Under the pieces are notes generated by a model that was not told where the DNA came from, searched no databases, and saw only the letters and a program-made list of their open reading frames with translations. A stretch of DNA of 6,382 bases from positions 1-6,382 of the forward strand of contig JAITPP010000127.1 of the NCBI GenBank assembly GCA_031289385.1, given 5' to 3'. The translations under genes and the position numbers were made by a program. This DNA comes from Prevotellaceae bacterium. GTDB taxonomy: Bacteria > Bacteroidota > Bacteroidia > Bacteroidales > UBA932. This document shows, piece after piece, positions 1 to 5,542 of this stretch; positions within the stretch are counted from its first letter, which is position 1, and every line of letters starts with the position of its first letter.

Positions 1-1
1 A

Positions 2-1054
2 AATATTTTTGGAACACTCGAAAAAGTCAGAATTTTTGGAGTGTTGCAACGTATTGCCTGTGCGTATTTTATCGGAATTTTTATCTGTCTTTTACTGAAA
101 TCCACAAAAAAAATTGCAACTGCCGGCATCGCTCTAATGTTCATATTTTGGGGAATTTTATTTGCCTATAATCCCGACAAACCTTACGATAAAAAAGAAA
201 ATGCCTGTCGTGCCGTAGATTTGATAATTCCCGGTGAAACACATACTTACAAAGGTTACAGCCGAACACTTGACGTTGAAAATTTCAATTTCAGCGTAGT
301 AGATGAAACACATTTTAAAGTGCAACCTGCCGATAATACAAATATCGACTTGAAATACACATCGTTTGCATCTGTTGCCGATTATAAATTGGATAAAAAT
401 ATACACGATAATTATATTTTATACACCGTTACGCCTCGCGAAAATATAACCACAGAAAACGCTGTCGCAAAGTCAATTACGCAATTAAAAGCCGCCACAG
501 AAACCTTAGCGTTCGACCCTGAGGGTTTATTGGGAGCAATGTCGGCAGCAGCAACAGTAATTTTCGGATTTTTAATAGGCAGATTAATCAATTTTTATTC
601 TGAAAATAAAGAAAAACTTTGTTTGCATCTGTTGCTTTTGGGAACATTTTCTACTTTTGTCGGAATGTTTTGGGGGCAATGGTTCATCATAAGCAAACCG
701 TTGTGGACAGGCTCGTATGTGTTGTATGCCGGCGGATTAGCGATGATTATTCTCGCATTTTTCATTTGGCTGATGGATGTAAAATGTTGCAATCAGAAAT
801 ATTTTCGCCCGCTTATTGCATTTGGCTCAAATCCGCTATTTTTGTTTGTGATGTCGGGAGTAATTGCCAAAACTATGGCATTTGCTTATTTCGATATAGA
901 AAACACTTCACTTAAAGGCTGGATTTACAACAACATATATAAAGGCATCATAAACCCGACATTTGGTTCGATGCTGTACGCAATCACATTTATAATTGTA
1001 ATGTGGATACTTGCCGAAATTCTTTATAGAAAAAAGATTTATATAAAAGTTTGA
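2..1054 (+). CDS. NagX/HGSNAT-like multi-pass membrane acyltransferase family protein (DUF5009/COG4299), 5' end missing
   Basis: This is the C-terminal part of an inner-membrane protein related to the heparan-alpha-glucosaminide N-acetyltransferase family. Members are thought to move acetyl groups across the membrane onto sugars, but the bacterial substrate is usually unknown. The frame is open from position 2, and the residues before the GTG at 41 end in a family-like VRIFGVLQRIACAY motif, so that GTG is internal and the true start lies outside the window. Counting from the GTG, I see hydrophobic segments near 5-19, 25-43, 162-185, 193-217, 222-245, 258-280 and 308-328. Conserved-looking blocks are FDPEGLL (158-164), KPLWTGSYVLY (219-229) and FGSNPLFLFVMSG (261-273). 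The N-terminal helix with the usual DxxRG motif is missing because of the window edge. Residues 75-155 form an extra hydrophilic segment between the YKG and FDPEGLL motifs, which I do not recall in typical relatives. The family call is fairly sure; the substrate is not. Confidence 0.8.
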   Translation, partial: NIFGTLEKVRIFGVLQRIACAYFIGIFICLLLKSTKKIATAGIALMFIFWGILFAYNPDKPYDKKENACRAVDLIIPGETHTYKGYSRTLDVENFNFSVVDETHFKVQPADNTNIDLKYTSFASVADYKLDKNIHDNYILYTVTPRENITTENAVAKSITQLKAATETLAFDPEGLLGAMSAAATVIFGFLIGRLINFYSENKEKLCLHLLLLGTFSTFVGMFWGQWFIISKPLWTGSYVLYAGGLAMIILAFFIWLMDVKCCNQKYFRPLIAFGSNPLFLFVMSGVIAKTMAFAYFDIENTSLKGWIYNNIYKGIINPTFGSMLYAITFIIVMWILAEILYRKKIYIKV

Positions 1055-1059
1055 GGATA

Positions 1060-1087
1060 GTCGTAAGTTTTAAGTCATAAGTCGTAA
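1060..1087. repeat. Heptamer tandem repeat GTYNTAA, four copies
   Basis: Four consecutive 7-bp units fit GTYNTAA (GTCGTAA, GTTTTAA, GTCATAA, GTCGTAA), starting 6 bp after the stop codon of the membrane-protein gene and then decaying into GTTGGTT. Because 7 is not a multiple of 3, the TAA in each unit puts stop codons into all three plus-strand frames within 21 bp. A longer array of the same consensus begins at the fabH stop codon at 5542. Confidence 0.75.
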
Positions 1088-1169
1088 GTTGGTTGTTAGT
1101 TATGAGGTGAAATTTTTGGATTTGTTGAGTTGTAACTTCTTAACTTCTCAAATAGAGTTTAAAAGTTTT

Positions 1170-1234
1170 GTATTTCCCTGAAAATATTTGTGTTGGCTTA
1201 ATATAACTAACACAAATATTTTCACAAAAAATAC
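1170..1234. terminator. Long AT-rich inverted repeat between convergent genes, possible bidirectional terminator
   Basis: Positions 1179-1194 and 1209-1224 are perfect 16-bp reverse complements around a 14-nt loop. A second arm pair, GTATTT at 1170-1175 and AAATAC at 1229-1234, extends the stem beyond a small internal loop. The element lies between the 3' ends of a plus-strand and a minus-strand gene, where a shared terminator would be expected. It is not a textbook intrinsic terminator: the stem is AT-rich and no clean T-run follows on either strand. The inverted repeat is certain; its function is inferred. Confidence 0.55.
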
Positions 1235-1277
1235 AGAGAAAAAATAATCATTATATAAATAATCAAATTTTCAGTTC

Positions 1278-1919
1278 TCAATTAACTTTCGGATAACCGA
1301 CAGGATTATTAATCATAGGAATTTGTGTTTCAGTGAGATTAAGTGCCTTTTTAAGTTCATCTTTTTTCATATACACACGCGGTACTGTAACAAATCCACA
1401 ACCTGAGGCGAAAATCATAATGTTTTGCGAAACAATTCCTGCATCCAAAGCGCCCCATTGTTTCTGAGTTTCAATTTCCAAACCTTTGAAACGCGATATA
1501 TCCGACACCACAAGTAAAGAAACAGGCGCATCTTTCACCGAAGCCTGAGCGTCGGCAATTAATCCGCGAAAATCGCCTGCTGCCACAGGTTTTAGTTCAT
1601 TGGCAACGGCATCGTAAAAATAAGCGCCTTCTTCCATAATTACGTACACGTCAATGTCTTGATTATTGCGTGCTGTTGCCGCTGTACGGCGTCCATCGGC
1701 GCGATTAACTCCGTTGGTAGCCCACAGCAAATCCGACAAATCCTGTAAAGTAAGTTTTTCGGTAGAAAATTCGCGGGTAGATTGGCGAGCATTAAGCGCT
1801 TGCATAACAGATGTTCCTCTGTTTTTATCGGGCTCGTTTAGTTTTATCGGCGACAAACTTTGTGCGCCTATCGATGTTGCAGCAAACAACATCGCAAAAA
1901 TAATTGATAATACTTTCAT
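1278..1919 (-). CDS. Exported nitroreductase-family protein, SagB/ThcOx type
   Basis: This 213-residue protein belongs to the FMN-dependent nitroreductase superfamily, most like the SagB/ThcOx dehydrogenase branch. The features seen are an FMN-phosphate-type motif RQSTREF (45-51), the block LSDLLWATNGVNRADG (61-76) followed by RRTAATARNNQDIDVYV (77-93), QWGALDAGIVSQNIM (154-168) and a C-terminal NNPVGYPK (204-211). Residues 1-19 form a signal peptide: Lys2, a hydrophobic core, then SIGA before Gln20, with no lipobox cysteine. A periplasmic location is therefore expected, unusual for a cytoplasmic flavin enzyme fold but seen in Bacteroidetes relatives as far as I recall. The gene stands alone, with its own promoter about 105 bp upstream and no ribosomal-peptide maturation partners nearby, so a role in thiazole/oxazole peptide synthesis is not supported. 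Family confidence is high; the substrate is unknown. The ATG at 1919 is chosen because the signal peptide begins there. Confidence 0.88.
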   Translation of the reverse strand: MKVLSIIFAMLFAATSIGAQSLSPIKLNEPDKNRGTSVMQALNARQSTREFSTEKLTLQDLSDLLWATNGVNRADGRRTAATARNNQDIDVYVIMEEGAYFYDAVANELKPVAAGDFRGLIADAQASVKDAPVSLLVVSDISRFKGLEIETQKQWGALDAGIVSQNIMIFASGCGFVTVPRVYMKKDELKKALNLTETQIPMINNPVGYPKVN

Positions 1920-2022
1920 AAAATTTTATTTTAATCGTTATGTAAAAAATGTTTTTTATTAAAATCATTGAATTTGCCGATAATATGATTTTCTATCAAA
2001 TCAACTAATCAACAATTTGATG

Positions 2023-2051
2023 CAAATATAAATATTTTTTGCAGATTACAA
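2023..2051 (-). promoter_or_regulatory. Bacteroidetes-type promoter for the nitroreductase gene
   Basis: Read on the minus strand, TTG (2051-2049) is followed after 18 nt by TATATTTG (2030-2023), matching the Bacteroidetes primary sigma consensus TTG...TAnnTTTG. Transcription would begin near 2016, giving a leader of roughly 95 nt before the ATG at 1919. No Shine-Dalgarno sequence is visible in that leader, which is AT-rich. Confidence 0.65.
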
Positions 2052-2154
2052 TACTTTTTTTACAATTTAGAATCAAAAACAAAGAAGTTAGAGAAGTAAA
2101 AGAAGTTAAGTAACAAAAAATAAATAACATATAAAGGATTGTTCTTTTGAAAGC

Positions 2155-2224
2155 GCAAGCCGTAGGTTTGCATCGCTCGGTAGAAAAATAAACCACCCTT
2201 CATATTGCAAGCCGTAGGTTTGCA
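2155..2224. repeat. Two identical 18-bp direct repeats, each able to form a hairpin
   Basis: GCAAGCCGTAGGTTTGCA occurs at 2155-2172 and exactly again at 2207-2224, with starts 52 bp apart. The second copy is preceded by T, so TGCAAGCC and GGTTTGCA form an 8-bp stem with a GTA loop and one G-U pair in plus-strand RNA; the first copy forms 7 bp. The G-U pair becomes an A-C mismatch on the other strand, so the plus-strand RNA folds better. Confidence 0.8.
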
Positions 2225-2249
2225 ACCTCTGTTTTTGGTAGCAGTCCCC

Positions 2250-2278
2250 GTTCAGACGAGATAGAATCTCGTCCGAAC
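2250..2278. repeat. 29-bp near-perfect hairpin, 13-bp stem with 3-nt loop
   Basis: Positions 2250-2262 pair with 2266-2278 around a 3-nt loop (AGA). The single imperfect pair is A-C on the plus strand but G-U on the minus strand, so the minus-strand RNA would form a full 13-bp stem. No T-run follows on either strand, so it is not a normal intrinsic terminator. It sits in the GC-rich island beside the 18-bp repeats. Confidence 0.8.
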
Positions 2279-2410
2279 AGGATTTTGCCCAAAGGGTAGG
2301 GTAGGGTATAAAATATTTTGAAAACGGTTAAAAAATATTCATTCTAAATTTGTGAATTTGTTTTTGCCCTTATTTTCAAAATTTTCCTTAGTAACAAAAA
2401 AAATCAATCA

Positions 2411-2450
2411 AAACAGCGGTAAAATAAATTTTATCGCTGTTTCTTTTGTA
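2411..2450 (+). terminator. Terminator-like hairpin with no visible plus-strand gene upstream
   Basis: Positions 2411-2424 pair with 2429-2442 to give a 14-bp stem with one G-U pair and a TAAA loop. The tail TTCTTTTGT overlaps the 3' end of the stem on the plus strand. On the minus strand a run of eight T follows about seven bases after the stem. The nearest plus-strand gene ends at 1054, so if this is a real terminator it ends an unannotated transcript or shields the downstream operon promoter. Confidence 0.55.
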
Positions 2451-2490
2451 TGGCGAGCATAACACATAAAATATTTTCAAATCAGCAAAT

Positions 2491-2586
2491 CAACAAAAAT
2501 CAAATCAACAACTAAGCAATCAACAAATCAACAAAAATCAAATCAACAACTAAGCAATCAACAAATCAACAAAAATCAAATCAACA
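2491..2586. repeat. 38-bp tandem repeat, about 2.5 copies
   Basis: Units at 2491-2528 and 2529-2566 are identical over 38 bp, and 2567-2586 matches the first 20 bp of a third copy. The unit is itself built from ATCAACAA-like words, and a related string lies at 1996-2015. It is very AT-rich, nearly free of G on the plus strand, and lies about 110 bp before the promoter of the lipid gene cluster. Copy number may vary between strains. Confidence 0.9.
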
Positions 2587-2696
2587 ATAATAAATAGTCA
2601 ATAATAAATAATAAATGGTTTAGCTTCTCGACTCTTAAATTTTAATACATTGATTATTTTACAGATATATGTAGTAAGTGATAATTTTTACCTGTA

Positions 2697-2730
2697 TTGT
2701 TATAATAATTGAGTTTTTTTATTACCTTTG
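2697..2730 (+). promoter_or_regulatory. Bacteroidetes-type promoter for the DUF177-rpmF-plsX-fabH cluster
   Basis: TACCTTTG at 2723-2730 is an exact TAnnTTTG box, and TTG at 2697-2699 is a possible -33 element with a 23-nt spacer, at the long end of the accepted range. Transcription would start about 2735-2740, leaving a leader of only 15-20 nt before ATG 2755. The box overlaps an in-frame TTG at 2728, so that codon cannot be the start if this promoter is used. Confidence 0.65.
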
Positions 2731-2754
2731 TACCCTGTTTATAGAAAACAAAAG

Positions 2755-3219
2755 ATGAATTACGTTAACAAATATGATGTGATTTTCAGTGGTTTATCTA
2801 TTGGAAAACATGATTTTGTCTTCGAAATAGACAATAAGTTCTTTGAACAATTTGACTATTCAGAAATAAAACAAGGCAAACTTTTGGCTACCGTTGAGTT
2901 AAATAGGATGAATACTTCAATGACGGCAAAAGTTAGCATAAACGGCAATGTTGTTGCGGCTTGCGACAGATGTTTGGACGATGTTGAAATAAGTATCGAA
3001 TACGAAGGAACACTGTTAATAAAACACGGTGAACCGACTGACGATACCGACAACAGCGATGATATAATGTATCTGAATCGCGGAGACGATACAATAAATT
3101 TTGCCCAATACATTTACGAAAGTATATGTATAAGTCTGCCGATACAGCGAGTACACGCCGACGAAAGTGATTGTAACGAAGATATGATAAAAAGATTAAA
3201 AGAAATTACAGTAAAATAA
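2755..3219 (+). CDS. DUF177 (YceD-like) protein, 154 residues
   Basis: This is a cytoplasmic protein of the YceD/DUF177 family, which is linked to large ribosomal subunit RNA accumulation and is commonly encoded just before rpmF. Counted from ATG 2755, the diagnostic CDRCLDD motif lies at 70-76, after a beta-rich segment ending NGNVVAA, and the C-terminal region has LPIQRVHADESDC (128-140), resembling the family's P..R..H....C ending. Cys70, Cys73, His134 and Cys140 are possible metal ligands. An acidic linker (93-103) separates the two parts. I choose ATG 2755 over the in-frame TTG at 2728 because the TTG lies inside the promoter and adds residues that do not look conserved. The leader before the ATG is A-rich with no Shine-Dalgarno sequence. 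It is the first gene of the cluster, 60 bp before rpmF. Confidence 0.85.
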   Translation: MNYVNKYDVIFSGLSIGKHDFVFEIDNKFFEQFDYSEIKQGKLLATVELNRMNTSMTAKVSINGNVVAACDRCLDDVEISIEYEGTLLIKHGEPTDDTDNSDDIMYLNRGDDTINFAQYIYESICISLPIQRVHADESDCNEDMIKRLKEITVK

Positions 3220-3279
3220 CTATTATAAACAACGTTAGTAAAATAAAAAAACAGTATTAACAATTAAATTTATATTGAT

Positions 3280-3465
3280 ATGGCACATCCGAAACATCGA
3301 ATATCAAAACAGAGAAGAGACAAACGCAGAACACATTACAAAGCAGAACTGCCGACATTAGCAAACTGCTCAAACTGTGGAACAGCAGTTCTTTACCATC
3401 GCGTATGCCCCGAATGTGGATTTTATAGAGGTCGCTTAGTTATCGACAAACAAGTATCTGCATAA
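3280..3465 (+). CDS. rpmF: 50S ribosomal protein L32
   Basis: A 61-residue ribosomal protein of the large subunit. The N-terminus MAHPKHRISKQRRDKRR is the typical basic L32 start, and Cys30, Cys33, Cys43 and Cys46 (CSNC and CPEC) form the zinc-ribbon version of the protein. The length is normal. It follows DUF177 by 60 bp and precedes plsX by 95 bp, the conserved order in many bacteria. No strong ribosome binding site is visible before the ATG; the upstream bases are AT-rich as for the neighbouring genes. Identification is secure. Confidence 0.97.
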   Translation: MAHPKHRISKQRRDKRRTHYKAELPTLANCSNCGTAVLYHRVCPECGFYRGRLVIDKQVSA

Positions 3466-3475
3466 TATGAGATTC

Positions 3476-3537
3476 TAAAAATTGAAAAATTAAGAGTAAA
3501 TATTTAATATTTTATACTCGTAATTTTTTAATTTTTA
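3476..3537 (+). promoter_or_regulatory. Long AT-rich hairpin between rpmF and plsX, possible attenuator or processing site
   Basis: Positions 3476-3498 can pair with 3515-3537: 21 Watson-Crick pairs, one G-U and one mismatch around a 16-nt loop that can itself partly pair. The hairpin occupies most of the 95-bp gap between L32 and PlsX and ends about 23 bp before the plsX ATG. A strong but AT-rich stem here could reduce read-through or mark mRNA cleavage, letting L32 be made in excess over the lipid enzymes. The structure is seen; the role is inferred. Confidence 0.5.
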
Positions 3538-3560
3538 AAGTCTAATAAATATTATTGCTT

Positions 3561-4505
3561 ATGAAAATAGGTATAGATGCAATGGGCGGCGATTTTGCTC
3601 CTTTGAACGTAGTAAAAGGGGCTATTGACACTTATGCTTGCTTGCAAAAAAACACAAAAATTGTTCTTTTTGGAGATGAAAAAAGCATAATAAAAATATG
3701 CGACGAGAATAATTTTGCAGCAAATAACTTCGATATAATAAATACAACCGAAGTTATAGGCATGGACGAACATCCTGCAAAAGCATTCAGCCAAAAAAGC
3801 AATTCGAGCATCACGGTAGGATTTGAATATCTTGCAAATAAAAAAATCGACAGCATAGCCAGCGCAGGAAGTACAGGCGCAATGATGGTAGGCGCAGTAT
3901 ATACGGTTAAGTTTATTGAAGGTATTTTGCGCCCCTGCATATCGGGAAGCGCACCGTTGCTTAACGGAAAAACCGCCGTTATTGCAGATGTAGGCTTAAA
4001 TGTAGATTGCAAACCCGATAATCTTTTACAATATGCACTGCTTGGCTCTGTTTATGCAAAAGAAATTCTTGGTTATGAAAATCCGCGAATAGGACTTGTA
4101 AACGTAGGCGAAGAAGCCGAAAAAGGCAGTTTGCTTACAAAAGCCGCCTACGAACTTATGAAATCAGACGGACGATTTAATTTCATAGGAAATGTTGAAG
4201 GACATGAACTTTTTACAGGCGAAAAAGCAGATGTCATTATTTGCGACGGATTTACAGGAAATATAATACTTAAACAAGCAGAAGCAAATTATAGAATAGC
4301 AAAAAAACTTAATATAAAAAACGATTTTTTTGACAGATTTAACTATGAACTTTATGGCGGCACTCCGGTGCTTGGCGCAAATGCTCCCATTATTATCGGA
4401 CACGGCGCGTCAACACCTTTGGCAATAAAAAATATGATTCTTCAAGCCGAATCAGTTGTACGTGTTGATTTAACAGACAAAATTAAAAAATCATTAAAAC
4501 TTTAA
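3561..4505 (+). CDS. plsX: Phosphate acyltransferase PlsX (acyl-ACP:phosphate transacylase)
   Basis: PlsX converts acyl-ACP and inorganic phosphate to acyl-phosphate, the donor used by PlsY for the first step of phospholipid synthesis at the membrane. From ATG 3561 it has 314 residues, normal for Bacteroidetes and shorter than the Bacillus enzyme. Family blocks are IDAMGGDFAP (5-14), EHPAKAFSQKSNSSITVG (70-87), SAGSTGAMM (101-109), ADVGLNVDCKP (142-152), GLVNVGEEAEKG (178-189), FIGNVEGHE (208-216), VIICDGFTGNIILK (225-238) and YGGTPVLGANAPIIIGHG (265-282). Leu146 stands where I expect Ala in the DVGAN block, a minor difference. A TTG two codons upstream (3555) is in frame, but the ATG gives the standard MKIGIDAMGG start. 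Only 2 bp separate its stop codon from the fabH ATG, so the two are probably translationally coupled. Confidence 0.96.
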   Translation: MKIGIDAMGGDFAPLNVVKGAIDTYACLQKNTKIVLFGDEKSIIKICDENNFAANNFDIINTTEVIGMDEHPAKAFSQKSNSSITVGFEYLANKKIDSIASAGSTGAMMVGAVYTVKFIEGILRPCISGSAPLLNGKTAVIADVGLNVDCKPDNLLQYALLGSVYAKEILGYENPRIGLVNVGEEAEKGSLLTKAAYELMKSDGRFNFIGNVEGHELFTGEKADVIICDGFTGNIILKQAEANYRIAKKLNIKNDFFDRFNYELYGGTPVLGANAPIIIGHGASTPLAIKNMILQAESVVRVDLTDKIKKSLKL

Positions 4506-4507
4506 AC

Positions 4508-5542
4508 ATGAGTAAAATAACCGCAGCAATTACCGGAATAGCAGGCTACGTTCCAGAATACATTCTCACAAACGAGGAACTAAGCAAAATGGTTGATACC
4601 ACCGACGAATGGATTATGGCTCGTATTGGAATTAGAGAACGCCACATCTTACGCGAAAAAGGCTTGGGAACGTCATTTATGGCTGAAAAAGCCGTTCGCA
4701 TGCTCATAGCCAAAACAAACACAAATGTAGATGATATTGATATGGTTGTGTGTTGCGGAGTTACACCCGATATGCCATTCCCTGCTACTGCAAATATTGT
4801 GAGCGATTTGGTGGGAATAAAAAAGGCTTTCGGATTTGATATTAATGCCGGCTGCTCAAGTTTTTTATTTGCACTTGCAACTGTTGCAAAATTCATAGAA
4901 ACAGGAAAATATAAAAAAATAATTCTCATAGGCGCTGATAAAATTTCAACCTTTGTTGATTATACCGACCGCGCCACATGCCCCATTTTTGGAGATGGCG
5001 CAGGAGCAGTACTTATTGAACCAAACACCGAAGGCTATGGAATGATTGACGAAATACTTCATGTAGATGGTTCGGGACGTAAATATTTATACCAAAAAGC
5101 AGGAGGTTCAAGTTATCCGGCAACAATGGAAACAGTGGTAAACCGCCAACATTTTATATTTCAAGATGGACAACCTGTGTATAAAGCAGCCGTTTCAAAT
5201 ATGACGGAAACATCACTGAAAATGATGAAACGACACGGATTAACTTCCGAAAATATTGATTGGCTTGTTCCGCATCAGGCAAACCTCAGAATTATAAAAG
5301 CCGTAGGACAACACATGGGATTGCCCGAAGAAAAAGTTATGGTAAATATCCAACGCTACGGAAATACAACAGCAGCAACACTTCCGCTATGTATGTGGGA
5401 TTTTGAAAATAGACTGAAAAAAGGCGATAATATCATACTTACTACATTCGGCGCAGGATTTACTTGGGGCGCAATATATCTGAAATGGGCTTACAACGGA
5501 CACCAAATGGCTGAAAAAGAAAAAGAAATATCTTTGGATTAG
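4508..5542 (+). CDS. fabH: Beta-ketoacyl-ACP synthase III
   Basis: FabH condenses acetyl-CoA (or a branched acyl-CoA) with malonyl-ACP to start fatty acid synthesis in the cytoplasm. The 344-residue protein has the full thiolase-fold signature: Cys116 in NAGCSSF, His256 in WLVPHQANLR and Asn286 in RYGNTTAA make the catalytic triad. The TTDEWIMARIGIRER block (31-45) carries the CoA-contacting Trp and Arg, and FGAGFTWGA (314-322) is the C-terminal glycine loop. It is somewhat longer than the roughly 317-residue E. coli protein, partly through a charged tail (329-344). Acyl-CoA preference cannot be read from the sequence. It is the last gene of the cluster here; in other Bacteroidetes I recall era often following, but that gene is absent. 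The stop codon overlaps the first base of a heptamer array. Confidence 0.96.
   Translation: MSKITAAITGIAGYVPEYILTNEELSKMVDTTDEWIMARIGIRERHILREKGLGTSFMAEKAVRMLIAKTNTNVDDIDMVVCCGVTPDMPFPATANIVSDLVGIKKAFGFDINAGCSSFLFALATVAKFIETGKYKKIILIGADKISTFVDYTDRATCPIFGDGAGAVLIEPNTEGYGMIDEILHVDGSGRKYLYQKAGGSSYPATMETVVNRQHFIFQDGQPVYKAAVSNMTETSLKMMKRHGLTSENIDWLVPHQANLRIIKAVGQHMGLPEEKVMVNIQRYGNTTAATLPLCMWDFENRLKKGDNIILTTFGAGFTWGAIYLKWAYNGHQMAEKEKEISLD

Larger units (their letters stand above)
2151..2310. other. GC-rich intergenic island made of hairpin-forming repeats
   Basis: By hand count this block is about 48% G+C (77 of 160), while the 100 bp windows at 2011-2110 and 2311-2410 are about 20-21%. It contains two identical 18-bp hairpin units, a separate 29-bp hairpin and three GGGTA units at 2294-2308. 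CCACCCTT at 2193-2200 can also pair with AAGGGTAGG at 2292-2300 with one bulged A, which could close the whole block into one fold. It does not look coding. It may be a REP-like intergenic element or a structured RNA; I cannot tell which. Confidence 0.55.
1920..2754. other. Long gene-free intergenic region between divergent genes
   Basis: About 835 bp separate the nitroreductase start from the DUF177 start. No reading frame here looks coding; the one open stretch (2005-2196 minus) translates repeats and low-complexity DNA. From left to right it holds the minus-strand promoter (2023-2051), a simple AGAAGTTA-like repeat (2081-2113), a GC-rich repeat island (2151-2310), a weak TAAATTTG box (2345-2352), a terminator-like hairpin (2411-2450), a 38-bp tandem repeat (2491-2586), a TAATAAATA-rich stretch (2587-2617) and the plus-strand promoter (2697-2730). 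Confidence 0.8.

Noticed and set aside
41..43. GTG as start of the first gene
   Set aside because: The frame stays open to position 2 and the residues before it continue a family-like motif, so the gene is cut by the window edge.
1278..1919. SagB-like gene as part of a thiazole/oxazole-modified peptide cluster
   Set aside because: No precursor peptide, cyclodehydratase or protease gene lies nearby, and the protein carries an export signal.
2005..2196. 63-codon minus-strand frame in the intergenic region
   Set aside because: It spans the minus-strand promoter, simple repeats and one copy of the 18-bp repeat, and its translation is low-complexity with no recognisable motif.
2155..2224. Paired 18-bp repeats as a minimal CRISPR with one 34-bp spacer
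   Set aside because: The repeat is too short for typical arrays, there are only two copies, and no leader or cas gene is seen; a REP-like hairpin is the simpler reading.
2491..2586. Tandem repeat as a CRISPR array
   Set aside because: Units are contiguous with no unique spacers, very AT-rich, and no cas gene is present.
3555..3557. TTG as start of plsX
   Set aside because: ATG 3561 gives the standard PlsX N-terminus; the TTG adds only two residues.
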